This document shows positions 8,941-17,515 of a stretch of DNA of 64,000 bases, in pieces (position 1 is the first letter of the stretch; each line of letters begins with the position of its first letter). The DNA is from Tribonema minus (lineage: Eukaryota > Sar > Xanthophyceae > Tribonematales > Tribonemataceae). The position numbers were made by a program, and so were the translations under genes. Below the pieces are notes generated by a model. The model did no database searches and was not told the DNA's origin. It was given only the letters and a program-made list of their open reading frames with translations. The stretch is from assembly GCA_017506865.1 (NCBI GenBank), contig JAFCMP010000112.1, positions 124,001-188,000 on the forward strand, given 5' to 3'.

Positions 8941-10948
8941 CTATAGGAATCGAGCACTCGTTGGCTCTGTTCAAGGGATACAGAACTGTGATGTCTGGCA
9001 CAGTGATGTCCATTGACCTTGCCATAATGTCGGCCTTGAGTGGAGAGAAGAAGTCCTGATCAGTGTGTATGAATGCCTTCAAGACTTCGACCGGGAAGAT
9101 ATTCGTGATCAAGTGGTTCATCGCGAACCTTCTTTCATCTTGAATTATACCTGCAACCTCGGCTTTGAGCTCAGTGGCCATCAGTAGTCTTTGGGCTTTC
9201 ACCATCTGTATTCCCACCTGCTCTGCGCGTTTAGGGTCTACGTTGATGTTGTTCAGGAACAGGCTCCGCATAGTTGCCACATTTGCTTCATGTGCAAGCC
9301 TTAAAGGCTTTAGGGTGGCATTGAAGAAATTGGAAATTAGGTCCTTGTTGAAAAGCCCACGTTGTTCGATCGCCGCACTCATGGCCACTGTGAGCCCAGA
9401 GTAGAATGTAAGAATGTCGAAATGGTGGGGGACAAAGCTCGTTACATACTCAGTTACACACTCGACGAGCCTGTCAGTCACATTGATTTCAGCAAACTCT
9501 GGACGCCTCGGTGTGCCGCCGCCGCCGGCGGTGAACTTCCATATTTTGGTGGCCACAGTGTTGAGGATGCTCTTCATGGCACGCTCACGAGCCTTGAACG
9601 CGTACGTAGGTGAGATCAGTGCATTGTATGAAGAAGTCTGAGCATTCAGGTCGTCCTCATATGCCTTCTTCATCTTGGACACGAATTCCATGGGCAGTTT
9701 GATGTCCTCATAGCCTGCTGGTGACTTGTTGAACTTCTGCAGGTCCGCGGCCTTCTTGCGCCTAAAGTCAGACATGTCTTTGCACTCCCTGACATCAACC
9801 CACAACTGACCAGGGTAGACAACAATAGCCGACTTCTGCGAGTTGTTCCCTTCAACTACAACAGCCTCCAGCTTGCCAGACCCATCCAGCTTCCAACCCA
9901 CGAGAGGAGAAGCCTTCTCCTTCTTCTCAAACTGCCGGCGAGGCTTGTCTTTACGCTCCTTGGGCCCAACAGGGTGCTCGTACATGCTCTCCGGGTCAAT
10001 GATGACGAGGTTGGCGTTGACAGGAGTGTTCTCATACGCAGAAACAGCCCACTCCTGAGACAGAATCGGCATAACAGGGAGCAGACGGATCTGCTTGTAG
10101 GAGTCCTTCAGAGGCTTCAGGAACGTTTCCAGCATATTCCGCCTCTCTGCAAATGTAGCTCCAGGCATGGTGAACACGTCAGTGACCTCAAATACTGCTG
10201 CTTCCCAAGCGGACTCGAAGCATCCACGTGCATCCAGGAAGCCCACCTTGCGCTGTGTCTTTTCGTGTCGCCCATCAGGCCTGACACCAATCTTGTCAAA
10301 GTCCGCTTGCTTGTGATATTCTGGGGGGAACGAAAGTTCCTGCTCATCCAGAGAGATCAGTAGGTCTTCCAGGTACTCCTCCTGTGGAATGTAAATAATG
10401 CCTTCGAGCCCCATGGTGGATGGTATGCCACGCTTGAAGCGCTCGGGAACGTGAAGGTAGCGCCCATCAATATCGAAAAAGTCAAACCCATCCCACATGA
10501 CAGGAAGCGCGTCAGCCCGCTTGTAGCAGGCTAGTGAGCCCACGAAGATGCGCAAGATAACGCCGTCAGCATCCGATTCGATAGCAGCTGGGTCGAGCCG
10601 CGCGACCTCCTGGCGACCGGAAGGCAGAACAAAGCCGTTAGTGTTGTCTGCGAGCCTGTTCTCCACCTTTTGCCATCGGTACATCCCCTCCCCTATCTTG
10701 ACAGACTCAAAGAGCTGCTGGTTGCTTCCCAGAGCGTACTCACCCACATGATCGCGAGCAGGTATAGCGGGCTCAGATGCATCCTTGTAGCTGCTGGCCT
10801 GACTTGACACCAGCTTGAGCGTACCTGCAGGGCGACTGTTTTGCCATACCTGATCATCAGGGCCGATGAGGGTGACGTCACCAGTGTTGGTAGCAAACAT
10901 ATTGTTAATAACGGGCACCTGGCGTGTATTCCTGGGAGTCTTCACCAT
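8795..10948 (-). CDS. DNA-ligase-like nucleotidyltransferase-fold protein, catalytic lysine replaced
   Basis: This is an intronless frame of 717 codons from ATG 10948. Residues ~145-330 resemble the adenylation domain of short ATP-dependent DNA ligases. The run MWDGFDFFDIDGRYLHVPER matches the K-x-D-G motif I and the following strand of that family. LEGIIYIP matches the L-D-G-E-L-(W/Y) motif. The stretch AVFEVTDVF, followed 8 residues later by ERRNMLETFLKPL, matches motif IIIa (FDVF...F.eR...L). At the position of the nucleophilic lysine there is Met151 (ATG, 10498-10496), one base change from AAG, and the motif I arginine is also absent. The C-terminal ~380 residues are mostly alpha-helical and not recognised. 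The protein is probably not an active ligase. It may be a structural or nucleic-acid-binding derivative, or another nucleotidyltransferase-fold protein. Homology is judged by eye only. Confidence 0.5.
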   Translation of the reverse strand: MVKTPRNTRQVPVINNMFATNTGDVTLIGPDDQVWQNSRPAGTLKLVSSQASSYKDASEPAIPARDHVGEYALGSNQQLFESVKIGEGMYRWQKVENRLADNTNGFVLPSGRQEVARLDPAAIESDADGVILRIFVGSLACYKRADALPVMWDGFDFFDIDGRYLHVPERFKRGIPSTMGLEGIIYIPQEEYLEDLLISLDEQELSFPPEYHKQADFDKIGVRPDGRHEKTQRKVGFLDARGCFESAWEAAVFEVTDVFTMPGATFAERRNMLETFLKPLKDSYKQIRLLPVMPILSQEWAVSAYENTPVNANLVIIDPESMYEHPVGPKERKDKPRRQFEKKEKASPLVGWKLDGSGKLEAVVVEGNNSQKSAIVVYPGQLWVDVRECKDMSDFRRKKAADLQKFNKSPAGYEDIKLPMEFVSKMKKAYEDDLNAQTSSYNALISPTYAFKARERAMKSILNTVATKIWKFTAGGGGTPRRPEFAEINVTDRLVECVTEYVTSFVPHHFDILTFYSGLTVAMSAAIEQRGLFNKDLISNFFNATLKPLRLAHEANVATMRSLFLNNINVDPKRAEQVGIQMVKAQRLLMATELKAEVAGIIQDERRFAMNHLITNIFPVEVLKAFIHTDQDFFSPLKADIMARSMDITVPDITVLYPLNRANECSIPIEAPPAAPAGGGPAPARRTIDDLSGLVPHHKHILRYCCRHRVVGYGLDI

Positions 10949-11222
10949 TCTCACTTGACTGCTGGTGTTTCCTTGTTAGCATGATACACAGAAAATCTTT
11001 GCTACAAGCAACTCACTGAAAATTGAGAGCACGCTGCCCTTTGGGACTTGAACCCGGACATCAATGGTTGTAGGTACTCACATACTCTACCTGGGTTGCC
11101 GTGCCCTTCCATATGTAGCGCATGATCCAGGCACACAAGGTTTGTGCCATTTTCATCCTGGACTGATACTGTAGCTAGAACTAATTTGCATCAATGTGCC
11201 CGTGTCTGTCGTGTTTACAGGC
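10949..11222. promoter_or_regulatory. Divergent intergenic/5' region
   Basis: About 270 bp lie between the divergently oriented ligase-like gene (-) and the Q-rich gene (+), so both promoters are expected here or just inside upstream introns. A likely intron acceptor (GTTTACAG, ending about 11220) sits directly before the first ATG of the Q-rich gene, so that gene may have a short non-coding first exon. No TATA box or other element can be assigned with confidence. Confidence 0.3.
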
Positions 11223-12017
11223 ATGAAGGAGCTGCACAGCAGTGTCGCAGCCGGGCAGAGTGCGTATAGACAGTTTTTGCTGTCGCTGACGAGCAAAGTG
11301 CAGAATCGGGGGAAGCGCCACCACTTTGTTGAACCGACTGGTGAGGCCGATGTAGATGTGCCTCGTCCCCCCCCTGCACTGCGCGCCAGGTCATTCGCTG
11401 GGAGCGGCGTTGGTCATGGGGGGGGCGGGGGCGGTGGTGTGAGGGGCGCACAAGCCATTGCCGAAATGGCTGCCGCCGCAAACGCCAACATGCAGATCGT
11501 GCACGCAGCCAGCATGCAGCAGGTGCAGGGCGCGGTAGCCAACATTCAAACCACACACACCACCACAATGCAGCAGATGCAGGCGACACACACTCTGTCG
11601 TTGCAGCAGTTTCAGCGAGTGCACAACACCAACTACCGTAGGACATCGCAGCAGCACGGCCAAACATTGCAGCAGATGTCGCAGGTGCACAGCCGCGCGT
11701 TGCAACAGAGCGCTGCTGCTCACAGCGCGTACTTGGCCCAGCAGCAGCAGCTCGCCCAGCAGCAGCGGGCTCAGCAGGCCATGTTCTTTAACTACCTGTA
11801 CATGCAGCAGCTTGGCATGTTTCCGCCCTATGGTCAACCCCATCAGATGCTGCAATCTGTACACACTCCTGCAATCGGCCCCACCCCCCCACCGCAGGTT
11901 CCTTTGCACATGCAGCACAGCCCTCCAGCATACTACCAGTACTCTCAAACTGCCGCACAGAGCCAGATGTCTTGGCCTACACAGCCCCCTCCACCTCTCG
12001 GCACTCCGCCGATGTAG
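11223..12017 (+). CDS. Gln/His/Met-rich protein with degenerate helical repeats
   Basis: The frame starts at ATG 11223, three bases after a CAG acceptor, and ends with TAG at 12015-12017. A short N-terminal helical part is followed by a Gly-rich patch. The region at about residues 85-190 is built of degenerate repeats of 11-15 residues with the core H-x3-(M/L)-Q-Q-(M/F), for example HTTTMQQMQATH and HTLSLQQFQRVH. The remainder is Pro/Gln/Tyr-rich. The repeats would make an amphipathic helix or coiled coil rich in Gln, as in prion-like or scaffold proteins. I do not recognise a family. The end of the gene and ~250 bp downstream are repeated about 3.2 kb further on, past the two paralogous genes, showing that this locus was duplicated. 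Confidence 0.55.
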   Translation: MKELHSSVAAGQSAYRQFLLSLTSKVQNRGKRHHFVEPTGEADVDVPRPPPALRARSFAGSGVGHGGGGGGGVRGAQAIAEMAAAANANMQIVHAASMQQVQGAVANIQTTHTTTMQQMQATHTLSLQQFQRVHNTNYRRTSQQHGQTLQQMSQVHSRALQQSAAAHSAYLAQQQQLAQQQRAQQAMFFNYLYMQQLGMFPPYGQPHQMLQSVHTPAIGPTPPPQVPLHMQHSPPAYYQYSQTAAQSQMSWPTQPPPPLGTPPM

Positions 12018-12284
12018 ATGCATGTCGGGCACAGTGTCTGCAGTCGTAGCAGCTCAATCAGTTGGCTAGGACGTTATGTGCGTGCATGCCCCGGGTGCCT
12101 GTGGAACTAACCAGAATGAAAGGCTTCCTGAGGCACATTTGCTTTATGCTGTGTGTGGTACGCAGGCTTAAATACACTTTGGACAGTCCCCACATACAAC
12201 GAAGAGGTGATGGTGTTCTGGTGTTCTGGCTTCTGTTTGTGCAATGTGACTGATGCAATTCTTGTTCTCATTGTGCACACCATG

Positions 12285-12640
12285 TACACGCAGCTTGCTC
12301 GCGCACATGAGCAGCATGCAGCAGCAGATGCAGGCAGCGCACACTGCAGGGTGCACAGCCAAATGCTTCTCTGCATGTCCACGCTGCAGCTTGTGTTTGC
12401 GACCCAGCCGCTGACGATAGCACCAGAGGCGGCGCTGCTGCAATCATTACTACATGTGCAGCACCTGGCATCAGCAGCAGCACCATGATCGCGCACATGA
12501 GCAGCATGCAGCAGATGCACGCAACACACACTGTCAGCTGCACAGCCAAAGGGTGCAGCAGAGCGCGTTGCTGCGCACCTTGCATTCTGGCGCCGCCACA
12601 GCAGCAGCAGCGGGCTTCATCGCTGAGGTTGACTAGTAAG
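12285..12640 (+). pseudogene. Degenerate fragments of the Q/H-rich gene
   Basis: This stretch repeats short pieces related to the middle of the Q-rich gene. GCGCACATGAGCAGCATGCA occurs at about 12301 and again near 12492, each followed by CAGCAGATGCA-type sequence, then CACACTG and GTGCACAGCCAAA-like words as in the parent. Frames are interrupted and change from piece to piece, so this is a decayed partial copy, not a gene. From about 12640 to 13144 no coding feature is seen. Confidence 0.5.
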
Positions 12641-13144
12641 GCATCGTGATGTGTTGTGTGAAGGGGTGAGGGAGCAAGGAAGTAACGGTGCACATGAGGC
12701 AGAATCTGTGGCTGCAAATTATCTGACACCCATGCAGTAGTGAGCTTTGCGTAGCGCGGACACATGGTGCGCGCCCAGTGTCGTTTGCGCTTACAACGAT
12801 TGGCAGTACACCGGCTGCCACGACCCAGGGCTGCTACCACACTGTGCTGTAATGCAAGAAGGATGCTGCTTCAAATTGAGGCTGAAGTTCTGAAATCCAG
12901 ATTCAAGGTGTGGAATTCGAACGGCGAGATTCAATGAACAAGATTCGGCTAATGCATTAATTGTTTGATCCAAAGGGTTATGATGAGGCTGCCTCACAGT
13001 CACTACCAATCACTCTCGCGCTCACGACGCACATAGCAGCAGCGCCCGTGGTGCGGTCAGCTGCAACGATTCGAAATATTGTGCTAAGAAACCAGGCTAG
13101 CCGACCTCCTATCAGTCACTGTCACTCATCACACAGCAAACACC

Positions 13145-13915
13145 ATGGACCTCGCCGATGTCACTGCATTCATCAGAATCGATGTGGGCACCAACAAAGG
13201 CAGCGTCATCGATGTCATTAGGCTGGTCAACCCAACTGAAGCTAATGCTGCAAAAACTGCTGCAAGGCTACCGGAGGACTTGAGCTCCAGGTGCACTCTG
13301 TTGCGGATCAATGGCAAAGAGCGCCTTTCTCCAGTAGCAGACTTTGGAACACTTATTCAAGTCATCTTTGCGCTTCCTGGTAAAACAGCGAGAGCCTTCC
13401 GGGCTCGCTCGGCTCACCAGGTGTGCCGGCTGATGGGCGGTGACATGAGAATCATCGCAGAGGTGGTAGCACGCCACAAATGGTGGCAGGAGACAGCCGC
13501 GCGGCGTGAGGTTCAACAGGCACTCCTAGCGCCACCACCTGCTGGCAGATGGGACGAGTTCAGCGGCACGAGTGACACCACTCGTGAGTGTGATGTGCGC
13601 GATGATCTGGCGCTGGCGCTGGGTGGCAGTATCGAGATAGAGACGCCAGCGGGCTTTGCTGATGTCATCACCGCCACTCACGTCATCGAGGTTAAGAATT
13701 GGAGGAACTGGAAACACGCACTCGGCCAGGTACTGGCGTACCACGCGTTCGCCAGCGACAAGCGCATGCGAATCCACCTCTTTGCCGACGAGTGCGATCA
13801 GGTCGCGGCGCAAAGCACAGTGACAATTGCAACCGGCGTGTGCGCCAAGTACGACGTGGACGTGACGCTCGAAGTCCGCAGCAGCGACATGCCGCCCGCA
13901 AAGCGCCCCAAATGA
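13145..13915 (+). CDS. Virus/protist-type N-terminal domain fused to PD-(D/E)XK nuclease
   Basis: This is a single frame of 256 codons from ATG 13145 (context CACCATGG). Residues 1-130 form a domain shared with the next gene, with signatures TNKGSVIDVI, LLRINGKERLSPVADF, LPGKTARAFR and CRLMGGDMRI. Similar LPG-x-AR-x-FR / GGD proteins are, to my knowledge, expanded in algae, other protists and some large DNA viruses, and resemble KilA-N/Bro-type DNA-binding proteins. Residues ~155-250 look like a restriction-endonuclease fold: Asp173 in GFADVI, Glu182-x-Lys184 in HVIEVKN, then LGQVLAYHAF and RIHLF, the usual D...ExK...Q arrangement. The likely role is a DNA-binding nuclease, possibly of a selfish element or antiviral system. 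The gene is intronless and lies 127 bp before its paralogue on the same strand. Confidence 0.6.
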   Translation: MDLADVTAFIRIDVGTNKGSVIDVIRLVNPTEANAAKTAARLPEDLSSRCTLLRINGKERLSPVADFGTLIQVIFALPGKTARAFRARSAHQVCRLMGGDMRIIAEVVARHKWWQETAARREVQQALLAPPPAGRWDEFSGTSDTTRECDVRDDLALALGGSIEIETPAGFADVITATHVIEVKNWRNWKHALGQVLAYHAFASDKRMRIHLFADECDQVAAQSTVTIATGVCAKYDVDVTLEVRSSDMPPAKRPK

Positions 13916-14042
13916 TACTATGTTTTCAATATGGAGCTTGCGACCTTGCTTGTCGTCATTCGAGTCATCTGCTGTGCGCTGCGATGGCAAAATGTGTATC
14001 GTCAATTCCAATTACTTTGTGTTTGTATGTGTATTGCCGAAC

Positions 14043-15086
14043 ATGGACCTTGACGACGTCACCGCAGCCATCCGGGTGGACACGGCAACAAATAAAGGGT
14101 CAGTCATTGATGTCATTAAGATTGTTCAGTCGTGCAATGCAAGTGATGCTTCCACCTACTGCAAAAGACTGTTAGATGACATTGGGACAGACCTCGGGAC
14201 CCGTTGTGTCCAGCTCCGGATCAACTCAAAAGGCCGACTCACCCCCTGTGCGGACGCAAAGACCCTCGTCGAAATTGTATGGTCTCTGCCGGGCAAGGCC
14301 GCGCGCGAGTTTCGGCGCCAGTCGGCCGCCAACGTCTGCCGCGTGCTCGGGGGTGACCTCTCAATCGTGCAGGAGGTGGAGGCACGCCACCACGCGCTGC
14401 AGCAGACGGAAGGTGGGAGGGCAGCCCAGAAGTTTCTACTTGAGGATAGCGAGAGCTCCGTAGGTGGCGAGATGATTAGCGGACTGCCGTTGGAACTCGC
14501 GTTGGCCAATGAGACCCAAAAGAGCGCATACTTTGAAGCGTGGAACAAGAGGACCGGAGAGCAGGCTGAGCTCGAGCTGAGCAGCAAGAGAGAGCAGGCA
14601 GAGATAGAGCTGAGCAGAATGAGAGAGGAGGCTGCGATCGCCACCAAGAAGGCGCGTGCGCAATTTGCGGTGGAGGGTTACGAGCTGCTGCGCTCCATGG
14701 GTGCCGCCGATCATCGCGACTGTATCACGTTCTCAGATGCTGTTAGGCGTGCTGTCACCGACGGCGGAGGGGCTGCTGTCGTAGAAGCGAGGGCCTTGGC
14801 GGCAGACGATCCCACCATTCCCACTCCCCAGTGTGACCCGTTCTACAGAGGTGAGGAGATCAGCATGCACACCGTCGCGCATGAAATGAGGGTGAAGATC
14901 CCTGAGCAGGGTGAGGGTCGCATTGGTAAACGCATGAAAGCGCTGTACACTGAACGGTACGGCGACGCGGCCGCAGCGAACATACCCACGCGCAACATCG
15001 AATTCCGTGGCCAGATTTGGCCCGCCAACTCGTACTGGGCGCGCGACGCTGATCTCATGAAGCGAGCCGTGCAGAGCGTGCTTTGA
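14043..15086 (+). CDS. Tandem paralogue with KilA-C-like tail, no nuclease domain
   Basis: ATG 14043 is chosen as start because the N-terminus MDLDDVTAAIRVDTATNKGS then aligns residue for residue with the preceding gene (MDLADVTAFIRIDVGTNKGS). Residues 1-140 share the domain RINSKGRLTPCADAKTL, LPGKAAREFRRQSAANVCR and LGGDLSIVQEVEARH. From ~175 to 225 there is a charged coiled coil built of E-L-S-x-x-R/K-E-Q/E-A repeats. The C-terminal ~75 residues (MHTVAHEMRVKI, IGKRMKALYTERYGD, ARDADLMKRAV) look like the C-terminal domain found with KilA-N/Bro-type proteins. The nuclease domain of the upstream copy is replaced, so the pair shows domain shuffling after tandem duplication. Spacing to the upstream gene is about 130 bp. 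Confidence 0.6.
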   Translation: MDLDDVTAAIRVDTATNKGSVIDVIKIVQSCNASDASTYCKRLLDDIGTDLGTRCVQLRINSKGRLTPCADAKTLVEIVWSLPGKAAREFRRQSAANVCRVLGGDLSIVQEVEARHHALQQTEGGRAAQKFLLEDSESSVGGEMISGLPLELALANETQKSAYFEAWNKRTGEQAELELSSKREQAEIELSRMREEAAIATKKARAQFAVEGYELLRSMGAADHRDCITFSDAVRRAVTDGGGAAVVEARALAADDPTIPTPQCDPFYRGEEISMHTVAHEMRVKIPEQGEGRIGKRMKALYTERYGDAAAANIPTRNIEFRGQIWPANSYWARDADLMKRAVQSVL

Positions 15087-15194
15087 GCTTTCATGCAGTT
15101 GGTCTTACAAATGTGTTGTTGCGATTGCATACAAGCGTACATCACCAGTACTCATCAATGCAGTTCGTTTTCTACTTTGCGTCCGGCACCAGCG

Positions 15195-15480
15195 GATACG
15201 GCCTGCACAGTCCCCCCCTCCACCTCCCGGCACTCCTCCAACGTAGATGCACATTGCACCCAACACCTGCAATAGTAGCAGCTCAACAAGGTGGCTAGGA
15301 CGCTGTGTGCGTGCATGCATCGGGTGCCTATGGAACTAACCAGAGTGAAAGGTTGCCTGAGGCACATCTGCTCTATGCTGTGTGTGGTGAATAGCGTCAA
15401 GTACACACACATACAATCTGAAGACAAGGTTGTTCTGTCTTCTGTTCGTGCCATTGTTTTGTGCATTCTGGCATTGTTTG
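15195..15480 (+). repeat. Second copy of the Q-rich gene tail and downstream region
   Basis: The sequence from CAGTCCCCCCCTCCACCTCC through GGTTGCCTGAGGCACATCTG and TATGCTGTGTGTGGT matches the Q-rich gene's last codons and downstream DNA (about 11976-12260) at roughly 75-80 % by eye. Only the final Pro-rich codons and the downstream sequence are present. The two copies flank the paralogous gene pair, suggesting the whole block arose by duplication followed by loss of most of one Q-rich gene. Confidence 0.7.
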
Positions 15481-15779
15481 CTACACGTAAACACGCTGGC
15501 CATGTTTGCAGTCCCCACATTGAATTTCTGGCACTCTGCTATCGTATATGCATGCACTCGCTGCCACACATGCTCATAGGGCGCAATGCTGGCGTGCCTC
15601 CACCAGCCCCACAGTTGTCTGCCCCGCTGACACTCCCGGCATGCGACTGCTCATGTTGTGCAATAGCCATGATGCGCCCCCGCCCCCATAGTCATCTCGC
15701 TCGTCAATGTTGAGGAATTGACACTCTACACATACTTGCATGCAGTCATCAAATCAGCATTCAGGGGGCAGATAGTTTG

Positions 15780-16145
15780 CTGATGTGCATCAATCTCATC
15801 ATGTCGTCAGATGTTCCAACTGTGGGCGAAATCTGCAGACTTGCATCAACCTCATCATGTCTTCAGGTGAACCAAGTGCTTGTACAGTCTCAGTACTACG
15901 GATGCTTAGGGGCAGGTACATCTGCAGACATTTGCATCAACCACATCATATCCCTAGATGTGCCAACCGTTTGTACAGTCTCAGCACTACAGGTGCTCAT
16001 GCACAGGTGAACCTGCAGACTTGCATCAACCTGAGCATGTCCTCAGGTGTGCCAACTTTTTGTAAAGTCTGCGTACTACGGATGCTCAGGGGCAGGTTAG
16101 TCTGCAGACTTGCATCAACCTCATCGTGTCCTAAGGTGACCTAAC
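15780..16145. repeat. ~90-bp minisatellite, about four copies
   Basis: The word TTGCATCAACCTCATCATGT and relatives recur at about 15786, 15842, 15932, 16022 and 16111, so the last three intervals are 89-90 bp. Each unit also contains a GTACAGTCTCAGTACTACGG-like piece, GATGCTCAGGGGCAGGT and TCTGCAGAC. No coding frame is kept across units. Confidence 0.8.
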
Positions 16146-16159
16146 TGTTGCAATGACCT

Positions 16160-16560
16160 CACCATCACTTTCGATCTTGAGCCACAAATATTTGCATTTT
16201 TATGAACCCTAATTTCGACAGGACCAGCCTCAGGACCTTCAACTTTCAGCATAAGTTCAACTTTGCGCTGTAAGGCCTACCATGGTGACTGTTAATGCTG
16301 GGGATGTTTGAAGCTCTCTTAGCCTGATCTCACCTACACTTTTGATGCTGGACCACAATTATTTGCAGTTTACGAAAACCTGGCGAGCGCCGTACCAACC
16401 CCGTTTAGGGTCAGCCTCTGAAAAAAACTTTTTCCGACAGGACCAGACTCAGCAACTTCAAGTTTGATCATAAGTTCAAGTGTATGGTGTGAGGCTGAGC
16501 ATGGCGACCTGCTAATGCTGGCGATGTTTGAACCTTGCTTACCCTGACCTCATTGAGGTT
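16160..16560. repeat. Two-copy ~219-bp tandem repeat
   Basis: ACAGGACCAGCCTCAG at 16218 and ACAGGACCAGACTCAG at about 16437 begin matching blocks. These run through AACTTCAAGTTTGATCATAA-like sequence, TAATGCTGGCGATGTTTGAA and a CTTACCCTGACCTC-like end. The copies are diverged. The stretch from here to 17515 has only short frames, and I see no supported gene in it. Confidence 0.65.
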
Positions 16561-17515
16561 GGAGAAGATCACGCACGTCCGCAGGGGACGGCGCCTGATG
16601 GTCTGACATGTTCTTTAGTCTTGGTGTGTGGGGGTCACCCCAGCACCTTATGAACGTGAGCGCATAAAGCAGGCGCTGTAATAGTTGTAATCCACAATAT
16701 CCTTTCATGACTTAAGAGCTTTGACTTCATGCTTGCTGCTCATGTGCATAGCATTGTGCGTAGCCATATATGGTCACCAAGTGTCCTGCACAGTACTGAT
16801 ACACGCTGGCTTCCGCATGCTGTCACCTGACCAGTAGCACAGAACAGTAGGACAAGCACCACTTCAACTGTGTTGCGCTCTATGCAGCAGTCTGCTATGC
16901 AGGGCTGAATGAAAGCCTCATGGCATGTGGTGTTTGCGTCTCCGCAGGTAGTGTGGATTTGTGTCTTGTCGGGATCCTCAACAAAGCATGTGCTGCAAGC
17001 ATTTGCAGAGTGGGACGAGTGCTGCAAATGCGATATTGCCACACATCATCGAACCTCTCTTGCATTTGCTTCAAGCTTTAGTTACAATGAGCCTTGGCTG
17101 TATACTATGGAATCCTTGGAACATTGTGCTCTGCAGAACATATGTGATCCTTACCATTCTTAAGTGTTTCCAAGGACATCAGGGCACAATATGGTTGATT
17201 TCTACTACACAAACCACAAGAGCAATTTGCATATGGGCATTTGCAGAGCATTACGTTGGCAGGGCAAAACAACTTGAGCAGAGGAAACAAGGCCCAAGGC
17301 AGCACTCGATGTCAATGCTACACAACAAAAGGCACCAGGGTATCGTATTACATGCAATCCGAAAAGCGCACCCAGTCATGACTCTCCTGGGAATGGGGGC
17401 ATCGCACCACTCTTGCGCACGCAAAGGGTTTCAGTAGCTCTACTGTTCCACACTGCGAATTTGGCCAGCACCTCTACTGCACACGGAATGACAATTTTCC
17501 TCTTGTGCGCCACTT

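Noticed and set aside
11018..11107. A tRNA-like sequence on the minus strand with GGTTCAAGTCC, the B-box form.
   Set aside because: The T-stem has two mismatches, the acceptor stem does not pair over seven bases and no clear A-box or D-arm is present. At best it is a tRNA relic or SINE fragment.
15780..16145. CRISPR-like array.
   Set aside because: The ~90-bp units are repeated as a whole, without short repeats separated by unique spacers, and the host is eukaryotic.
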